NCBI GenBank assembly: GCA_017627975.1 | Contig: JAGAFT010000186.1 | Span: 1 to 11,672, forward strand | Direction: 5' to 3' | Length of the DNA stretch: 11,672 bases | Origin: Oscillospiraceae bacterium | Lineage (GTDB): Bacteria; Bacillota_A; Clostridia; Oscillospirales; Oscillospiraceae | Shown: positions 7,293 to 11,672 of the stretch, one piece after another | Numbering within the stretch: the stretch's first letter is position 1 | Layout of the letters: every line of letters begins with the position of its first letter | The notes under the pieces: generated by a model | Told to the model about the DNA's origin: nothing | The model's input: only the letters and a program-made list of their open reading frames with translations | The model's database searches: none | Made by a program: the position numbers and the translations under genes

Positions 7293-9266
7293 TTACGCCG
7301 CTGCGCCTGCGCTGCGTTTATAACCGAGATACTGCCAGGCAAAGGCGAGGGCGAAAATCACAACGCCGATCACGTCGGTAAGGGTCCCCGGATACATCAT
7401 CAGCAGGCCGCCGCCGGCAAAGAGGATGCGGACCAGCGGGTTCATCCGGCGGAACAGGAAGCCGTTCAGGGCGCCCGCCACACCGAACATGCCGACAAAG
7501 GACGTGATTACAACCGTCACCACCTGGATGGCGGTGGTGTCCACAAAGAGCATCGCCGGGTTCAGCGCGAAGATATAGGGCACGATAAAGGCCGCAATCG
7601 CGAGCTTCGAGGCGTTGAAGGCCGTTTTCATGGGCGGTGCCTTGGCAATGGCGGAGCCGGCATAGGCGGCCAGGGCCACTGGCGGGGTAATATCGGCGAC
7701 GATGCCGAAGTAGAACACGAAGAAGTGGGCCGCGACCTGCGGAACCCCGATGGTGATCAGGATCGGCGCGCAGGTGGAGGCCATGATGCAGTAGTTGGCC
7801 GTGGTCGGAACGCCCATGCCCAGTACGATGCAGCAGAGCATCGTCAGCAGCAGGGCGATCATGACGTTGCCGCGGGAGATGGTAACCACGGCGGTAATGA
7901 GCTTGGAGGCAAGACCCGTCGAGGTGATGGAGCCCGCCACAAGGCCCGCCATGGCGCAGGCAACCGCCACGGTGACACAGCTCTTTGCGCCCGCTTCCAG
8001 GGCGTCAACAAACTTTTCGAGGGTGAGGTTGTCGCTCGTATCCCCGCTTCCAGTCATTTTGTTGACCACGTTGTTGAACAGGCCGACCAGAATGGTGATC
8101 ATGATGGCAACCGCCGCGGAGAACTGCATGGTGCGCTTGTTTGTCGCGACCAGCCACACCAGCACGACCAGCGGCAGAAGCAGGTACACCCGGGGCAGAA
8201 GCGCACTGAAACGGGGCAGTTCTTCACGCGGGATGCCCTTCAGGCCCAGCTTCTTTGCCTCCAGATGGACCGCGATATAGATGCCGGTAAAGTACAGCAC
8301 CGCCGGGAGGATGGCCTTGAGTGCCACCTGGCCGTATGGGATGCCCATGTACTCGGCCATCAGGAAGGCCGCCGCGCCCATGATGGGCGGCATAATCTGT
8401 CCTCCGGTGGAGGCCGCGGCTTCCACCGCGCCCGCAAACTCCGGCTTATAACCGGTCTTCTTCATCATCGGGATGGTCACGGAGCCGGTCGTCACGGTGT
8501 TGCCGACCGAGGAGCCGGACACCATGCCGCAGAGAGCCGAAGAGATGACCGCGACCTTGGCAGGGCCTCCGGAGGAGGCGCCGGCAACGGAGTTTGCAAG
8601 ATTAATGAAGAAGTTTGAGATTCCCGTTCGTTCCAGGAAGGCCCCGAAGATGATAAACACCACAATGTACTTGGCACAGACGTTGATGGGCGTGCTCATA
8701 ATCCCGGTGGTGGTATAGAACAGGTCATAGACGACCTTGCCGAAGCGGACGTTGGTAAAGGCGTAGACGAGCAGCACGCCGACCACACAGAGGATCGGGA
8801 TGCCGACACAGCGGCGGCAGAGCTCCATATACGCCAGAATCGCCATTACCGCCATCACGACCATCTTCGGATCCCGCGTTACGCGGGCGGCCAGCTTGAT
8901 GATGGAATGGGCGTTCAGGGCACAGTAGAAAAAGGGAATCGCACCCACAAGCATGATGACGATGTCGTACCAGGGGATGTAGTTGGGGCGGACATGCTTC
9001 TTGCTGATGGGGTAGTTCAGATACCCCATCACGAGAATCAGTCCGAGAAAGAGATTCAGCTTCTCTTCCGGCATCATGGTGCTGAAGAGCGTAACCCAGA
9101 TGCAGTAGATCGAAAACGCCGCGCAGAGATAGCGGATGACCTTGCGGGGGACTCCTGTCCAGATGCGGACATTGGACTCGCGGTCATACTTTTTCATCAT
9201 CTCTTCGATTTCCTTCGCGGTCCCGATCTCAAGTTCCGGGCGGGTGTTTTGTTTGTTCTCTGCCAC
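7293..9266 (-). CDS. TRAP transporter permease, fused 4TM-12TM subunit (TAXI type)
   Basis: A 657-aa inner membrane protein combining the small (DctQ-like, roughly residues 40-150) and large (DctM-like, about 150-657) TRAP permease subunits, the arrangement typical of TAXI-TRAP systems. The large domain has SGSSVGNTVTTGSVTIP (about 250-266) and EAAASTGGQIMPPIMG (about 282-297), hallmarks of the family. It would import a solute in symport with Na+ or H+, receiving it from the TAXI binding protein encoded upstream. The start is taken as GTG at 9266: GGAGGAG sits eight bases upstream and downstream sequence reads VAENKQNTRPELEIG. An in-frame ATG at 9359 would put an intergenic palindrome inside the protein and is rejected. 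The 179-base gap to the binding-protein gene is long for an operon and holds two structured elements. Substrate cannot be told from the sequence. Confidence 0.93.
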   Translation of the reverse strand: MAENKQNTRPELEIGTAKEIEEMMKKYDRESNVRIWTGVPRKVIRYLCAAFSIYCIWVTLFSTMMPEEKLNLFLGLILVMGYLNYPISKKHVRPNYIPWYDIVIMLVGAIPFFYCALNAHSIIKLAARVTRDPKMVVMAVMAILAYMELCRRCVGIPILCVVGVLLVYAFTNVRFGKVVYDLFYTTTGIMSTPINVCAKYIVVFIIFGAFLERTGISNFFINLANSVAGASSGGPAKVAVISSALCGMVSGSSVGNTVTTGSVTIPMMKKTGYKPEFAGAVEAAASTGGQIMPPIMGAAAFLMAEYMGIPYGQVALKAILPAVLYFTGIYIAVHLEAKKLGLKGIPREELPRFSALLPRVYLLLPLVVLVWLVATNKRTMQFSAAVAIMITILVGLFNNVVNKMTGSGDTSDNLTLEKFVDALEAGAKSCVTVAVACAMAGLVAGSITSTGLASKLITAVVTISRGNVMIALLLTMLCCIVLGMGVPTTANYCIMASTCAPILITIGVPQVAAHFFVFYFGIVADITPPVALAAYAGSAIAKAPPMKTAFNASKLAIAAFIVPYIFALNPAMLFVDTTAIQVVTVVITSFVGMFGVAGALNGFLFRRMNPLVRILFAGGGLLMMYPGTLTDVIGVVIFALAFAWQYLGYKRSAGAAA

Positions 9267-9274
9267 TTGCTCAT

Positions 9275-9281
9275 CTCCTCC
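9275..9281 (-). promoter_or_regulatory. Ribosome binding site that fixes the GTG start of the TRAP permease
   Basis: Minus strand GGAGGAG, eight bases before GTG at 9266-9264. A nearby ATG within GGAGATGAGC is out of frame. This site moves the start 31 codons downstream of the longest open frame. Confidence 0.8.
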
Positions 9282-9303
9282 GATTGATCCGAGAACGGTT
9301 TGT

Positions 9304-9340
9304 CCGTCATCTCCCCCGCCGCAGGCGGGGGAGATGACGG
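9304..9340. repeat. Perfect inverted repeat, 17-bp arms with GCA loop
   Basis: CCGTCATCTCCCCCGCC (9304-9320), GCA, then its exact reverse complement (9324-9340). Neither side has a T run, so it is not a standard intrinsic terminator. Its perfect symmetry, high GC and intercistronic position resemble REP-like palindromic elements; it could also stabilise the mRNA 3' end of the upstream binding-protein gene. No second copy was found in this window. Confidence 0.8.
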
Positions 9341-9365
9341 CAGACAGATCCTTTGGCATGTAATG

Positions 9366-9398
9366 AAAAGCAGGGCGCCGTATAAGCGGCGCCGCTGC
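9366..9398 (-). terminator. Terminator- or attenuator-like hairpin between TAXI protein and permease
   Basis: On the minus strand GCAGCGGCGCCG (9398-9387), loop CTTATA, then CGGCGCCCTGC (9380-9370) make an 11-bp stem with one bulged C, followed by TTTTCATTA. The U run is short, so termination is likely partial. It lies 47 bases after the binding-protein stop codon. Confidence 0.6.
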
Positions 9399-9445
9399 AT
9401 CAAAAAAGCTAAGAAAGCGCTAAAGATTCGGGAAAAGCCGATCGC

Positions 9446-10426
9446 TTACTCCGCGGGGACCTCAATGCCCTTGTCGGCAAAGTACTGGACCGCACCGGCG
9501 TGGTAGGGGACACCGACGAAGGAAGAGGCGAACTCCAGGCTCAGCTCGTTGGCCTTGTCGTGGACCTTGGCCAGGTCGTCGAGGTTCTCATAGACGCCGC
9601 AGAGGAAGTTGTAGACGTCGACGTCGGCCACATCGTTGGAGGCAATAACCACGGCGCTGACGGCGACGGTGGTGGCATCCTCAGGCATGCCGTAGGTGTC
9701 GGCGGGAATGACCGCCTTGGAGTAGAACGGAGAGGCCTCGATCAGGGCGTCGATGTGCTCGTCATCCAGGCTGACCAGATACACGCTCTTGGTGGCGGCG
9801 AGAGAGGTGATGGCGGTGGTGGGGGCGCCGGCAACGACGAAGGCCGCATCGATCTGGCCGTCCTGCAGCGCTTCGGCGCTGTCACTGAAGGACTGGTAGG
9901 TGGGCTTGATGTCGTCTTCGGTCAGGCCGTAGGCGCCGAGGACGTCAATGGCGTTGAAGTACACGCCGGAACCGGCCGCGCCGATGGAAACGGCCTTGCC
10001 CTTCAGGTCGGCAACCGTCTTGATGTCCGGATTCAGGGTGACAATCTGGACCTGCTCCATATAAAGGGGAGCCACGATGGAGAAGCTGTCGATGGCGCCG
10101 ATCTCTTCAAAGGTGCGCTCGCCGGCATAGGCATAGGCCAGAACGTCGGACTGGGAGAAGCCCAGCTGGGCGTCGCCGATGTCAATCGCATCGATGTTGG
10201 CCGCAGAGCCGCCGGAGGTGATGGCCGTGACACTGGTGCTGGTCACATCGCTTACCTTCTGGGCAAGGACACTGCCGAAGCCGTAATAGGTGCCCGCTTC
10301 GCCGCCGGTGGTGAAGGTCACTTTGCTTCCGCCGTCTTTCGGCGCGACCGCGTCATCCGCGAATGCCGTTACGCCGAGGGCGCAGATCATGGCAATTGCG
10401 AGCAGAACTGCGAGAATTTTTTTCAT
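9446..10426 (-). CDS. TAXI-family TRAP transporter solute-binding protein
   Basis: A 326-aa secreted binding protein. The signal peptide MKKILAVLLAIAMICALGVTAFA is likely cut after AFA (residue 23); Cys15 is not in a lipobox. The mature protein shows the TAXI pattern: VTFTTGGEAGTYYGFGSVLA (about 35-54), ITSGGSAANIDAIDIGDAQLGFSQSD (about 67-92), DLKGKAVSIGAAGSGVYF (about 139-156), and DGQIDAAFVVAGAP (about 183-196). It should capture a small solute outside the membrane and hand it to the fused permease encoded downstream. The start has AGGAGG eight bases upstream. The reading frame stays open for about 1 kb further upstream, but that part is antisense to the HAD gene. Ligand is unknown; reported TAXI ligands are few. 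Confidence 0.93.
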   Translation of the reverse strand: MKKILAVLLAIAMICALGVTAFADDAVAPKDGGSKVTFTTGGEAGTYYGFGSVLAQKVSDVTSTSVTAITSGGSAANIDAIDIGDAQLGFSQSDVLAYAYAGERTFEEIGAIDSFSIVAPLYMEQVQIVTLNPDIKTVADLKGKAVSIGAAGSGVYFNAIDVLGAYGLTEDDIKPTYQSFSDSAEALQDGQIDAAFVVAGAPTTAITSLAATKSVYLVSLDDEHIDALIEASPFYSKAVIPADTYGMPEDATTVAVSAVVIASNDVADVDVYNFLCGVYENLDDLAKVHDKANELSLEFASSFVGVPYHAGAVQYFADKGIEVPAE

Positions 10427-10434
10427 CTTTGTTA

Positions 10435-10440
10435 CCTCCT
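10435..10440 (-). promoter_or_regulatory. Ribosome binding site of the TAXI binding protein
   Basis: Minus strand AGGAGG, eight bases before ATG at 10426. It decides the start over the much longer open frame. Confidence 0.85.
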
Positions 10441-10445
10441 GTATC

Positions 10446-10474
10446 TTGCGAGTTTTATTGAAGTGCTGTATTAT
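10446..10474 (+). promoter_or_regulatory. Candidate promoter of the HAD phosphatase gene
   Basis: TTGCGA (10446-10451), 17-base spacer, TATTAT (10469-10474), mirror image of the TAXI promoter. It would give a leader of about 78 bases. An alternative, GTGACA (10512-10517) N17 TATACA (10535-10540), would start so close to the gene that its ribosome binding site would be nearly lost, so it is less likely. Confidence 0.5.
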
Positions 10475-10501
10475 AATACAACAAATCAAAACGGAATGCA
10501 A
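10473..10501 (-). promoter_or_regulatory. Promoter of the TAXI-TRAP genes
   Basis: Minus strand TTGCAT (10501-10496), 17-base spacer, TATTAT (10478-10473). Predicted initiation near 10466 gives a leader of about 40 bases. Its -10 overlaps that of the divergent HAD promoter by two bases inside the palindrome GTATTATAATAC (10468-10479). Confidence 0.6.
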
Positions 10502-10558
10502 GAGTAAATGTGTGACAATATTTAAATATACTTGTATACACATCGAAGGCGGTAACGA

Positions 10559-11401
10559 ATGACTGTAAAACTGATCGCGTTTGACCTGGACGGAACCCTT
10601 CTGGACGATGACAAGCACCTGCCGGAAGAGAATCTTGCCGCACTGCGGGCGGCGTACGACCGGGGCATTTTCCTGGTGCCCGCCACGGGGCGGATCCTGA
10701 AGGCGCTTCCGGAGGAGCTTCTGGAGCTTCAGCTGTTTCGCTATTTCATCTTCGCAAACGGCGCGCTGGTCTATGACCTGAAGGAAGATCGGGCGCTCTA
10801 CCGGGCCCGGATCGAGCCGGAGCTCGCGGTTCGGCTCTGCACGTATATGGACACGCTCCCGGTGCTCTATGACTGCTATCGGGGGGACTGCGGATACATG
10901 ACGGCGTGGATGTACGAAAAGGCGCCGGATTTTTTTGAGACCGAGCCGCATATCCTGAAGCTGGTCAAGAGCCTGCGCCGCCCGGTCCCGGACCTGAAAC
11001 AGAAGATCCTGGAGGACGGGGTCGCGCTGGAAAAGCTTCAGATGTACTTCCGGCCGGAGCACATGGACGAGCGCGCACGCCAGCTTGCGCTGGTGCCGCA
11101 GCTGTTTCCGGAACTGATCGCCTCCTCGTCGCTGCGCAACAACATCGAAATCAACAGCGCCCGCGCCGGAAAGGGAAACGCCCTGCGCGCCCTGTGCAGG
11201 GAGCTGGGTATGGATGTTTCCGAAAGCGTCGCCTTCGGAGACGGTCTGAACGACAAAGACATGCTTCTCGTATCGGGCCGCGGCTGTGCCATGCAAAACG
11301 CCGTTCCCGCGATCCGGGATGCCGCCGATGCCGTCATCGAAAGCAACAACGACGCCGGCGTCGGGAAAGAGATTTTCCGGCTGCTCCGGGGCGGGGAATA
11401 G
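10559..11401 (+). CDS. Cof-type HAD-IIB family phosphatase
   Basis: A 280-aa cytoplasmic hydrolase of the HAD superfamily, subclass IIB (Cof type). Motif I is DLDGT (9-13) with nucleophile Asp9 and general acid/base Asp11. Motif II is Thr43 in PATGR, motif III probably Lys205 in RAGKGNA, and motif IV GDGLND (227-232) with Mg-binding Asp228 and Asp232. The cap domain lies between about 80 and 190. Relatives dephosphorylate sugar phosphates, FMN or pyridoxal phosphate; the substrate here cannot be set. GAAGGCGGT before ATG at 10559 is a modest ribosome binding site. It is divergent from the TAXI-TRAP genes, with a shared promoter region, and no terminator with a T run follows it. Confidence 0.93.
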   Translation: MTVKLIAFDLDGTLLDDDKHLPEENLAALRAAYDRGIFLVPATGRILKALPEELLELQLFRYFIFANGALVYDLKEDRALYRARIEPELAVRLCTYMDTLPVLYDCYRGDCGYMTAWMYEKAPDFFETEPHILKLVKSLRRPVPDLKQKILEDGVALEKLQMYFRPEHMDERARQLALVPQLFPELIASSSLRNNIEINSARAGKGNALRALCRELGMDVSESVAFGDGLNDKDMLLVSGRGCAMQNAVPAIRDAADAVIESNNDAGVGKEIFRLLRGGE

Positions 11402-11507
11402 GCACACCGACGGCCGCCCGGCAATTCGGCGCTTTTCCGCAGCGTCGGTCATTACCCGCAGCGGCAATAATTAAGAATTATTCATGGAAGGGCGCGGCTT
11501 TTGGTGT

Positions 11508-11513
11508 TATAAT
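11508..11513 (+). promoter_or_regulatory. Extended -10 promoter of the 11606 gene
   Basis: TGTTATAAT (11505-11513) is a perfect extended -10 element. The -35 position 17 bases upstream (TGGAAG) is weak, as often with extended -10 promoters. An AT-only dyad, AATAATT-AAG-AATTATT (11466-11482), sits just upstream and could be an operator. Confidence 0.6.
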
Positions 11514-11556
11514 GGTCGCGTCATACAGAATAAAAGAAAAATACCTTTCCCGTGTC

Positions 11557-11577
11557 CCGCCGAAGATGCGTCGGCGG
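11557..11577 (+). other. Leader hairpin before the 11606 gene
   Basis: CCGCCGA (11557-11563) pairs with TCGGCGG (11571-11577) around a 7-base loop in the predicted 5' untranslated leader of about 85 bases. No T run follows. It may protect the mRNA end or mean nothing; no riboswitch class is recognised. Confidence 0.35.
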
Positions 11578-11594
11578 CAGGCGGAAAGAAGATC

Positions 11595-11600
11595 AGGAGG
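11595..11600 (+). promoter_or_regulatory. Ribosome binding site that fixes a GTG start
   Basis: AGGAGG five bases before GTG at 11606. No ATG occurs in frame in the visible part. Confidence 0.75.
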
Positions 11601-11605
11601 ATACT

Positions 11606-11672
11606 GTGAAAAATACTGTACGGATTTTCAGTCTGTTTCTGACGCTCGCCCTGCTGGCTGCGGCACTGAGCG
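11606..11672 (+). CDS. N-terminus of an exported protein, cut by window edge
   Basis: Only 22 codons are visible, starting at GTG: a short basic start (VKNTVR) followed by an unbroken hydrophobic run (IFSLFLTLALLAAALS), typical of a signal peptide or lipoprotein leader. The strong AGGAGG and the extended -10 promoter upstream support a real gene. The product cannot be named from this fragment. Confidence 0.7.
   Translation, partial: MKNTVRIFSLFLTLALLAAALS

Noticed and set aside
7230..8618. 462-codon plus-strand frame opposite the TRAP permease
   Set aside because: Antisense to a firmly identified permease; His/Gly/Asp/Arg-rich composition marks it as a shadow.
9267..9359. Upstream ATG start (9359) for the TRAP permease
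   Set aside because: It would translate the perfect palindrome into the N-terminus; GTG at 9266 has a strong ribosome binding site and the protein then has normal family length.
11406..11449. Possible terminator after the HAD gene (ACCGACG with CGTCGGT)
   Set aside because: Seven base pairs closing a 30-base loop and no T run; not a credible intrinsic terminator.
10427..11467. N-terminal extension of the TAXI protein frame to 11467
   Set aside because: It is antisense to the HAD gene and passes through the promoter; a signal peptide, AGGAGG and ATG at 10426 define the real start.

Overview
The window looks like chromosomal DNA from a GC-rich member of the Clostridia, probably a gut Oscillospiraceae-like Firmicute. 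The basis is strong AGGAGG-type ribosome binding sites, AT-rich sigma-A style promoters in otherwise GC-rich DNA, Gram-positive style lipoproteins, a barnase-type secreted RNase, a PfoR-like EIIC protein and a TAXI-TRAP transporter. The taxonomic call is inference; no marker gene in the window fixes it.

Layout: (1) 1-846, minus strand: the N-terminal two thirds of enolase, running off the left edge. (2) 1072-2745, plus strand: a two-gene unit with a clear promoter, encoding a membrane-tethered barnase-family RNase with a complete catalytic set, then an orphan PTS EIIC_2/PfoR-like membrane protein. It ends in a strong bidirectional terminator at 2826-2872. (3) 7125-2871, minus strand: a three-gene unit with a good promoter, encoding a GtrII-like polytopic glycosyltransferase and two tandem paralogous leucine-rich-repeat lipoproteins (541 and 338 aa, about 78% identical without gaps over 291 residues). 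(4) 10426-7293, minus strand: a TAXI-type TRAP transporter made of a secreted binding protein and a fused 4TM-12TM permease. A 179-bp spacer between them holds a terminator-like hairpin and a perfect 17-bp-arm palindrome. (5) 10559-11401, plus strand: a Cof-type HAD phosphatase, divergent from the TAXI gene; the two face each other across a promoter region sharing one palindromic -10 element. (6) 11606-11672, plus strand: the first 22 codons of an exported protein starting at GTG.

Working together: most of the window serves the cell envelope, namely surface glycosylation, surface LRR display, an exported nuclease and solute uptake. The least explained parts are the barnase-like RNase with no barstar in view, co-transcribed with a PfoR-like protein, and the GtrII plus LRR-lipoprotein operon, whose longer LRR protein carries an array of about 70-residue repeats. 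No mobile element, CRISPR array, tRNA or rRNA was seen. No stretch over 300 bases lacks a gene; the largest gaps are 847-1071 and 11402-11605.
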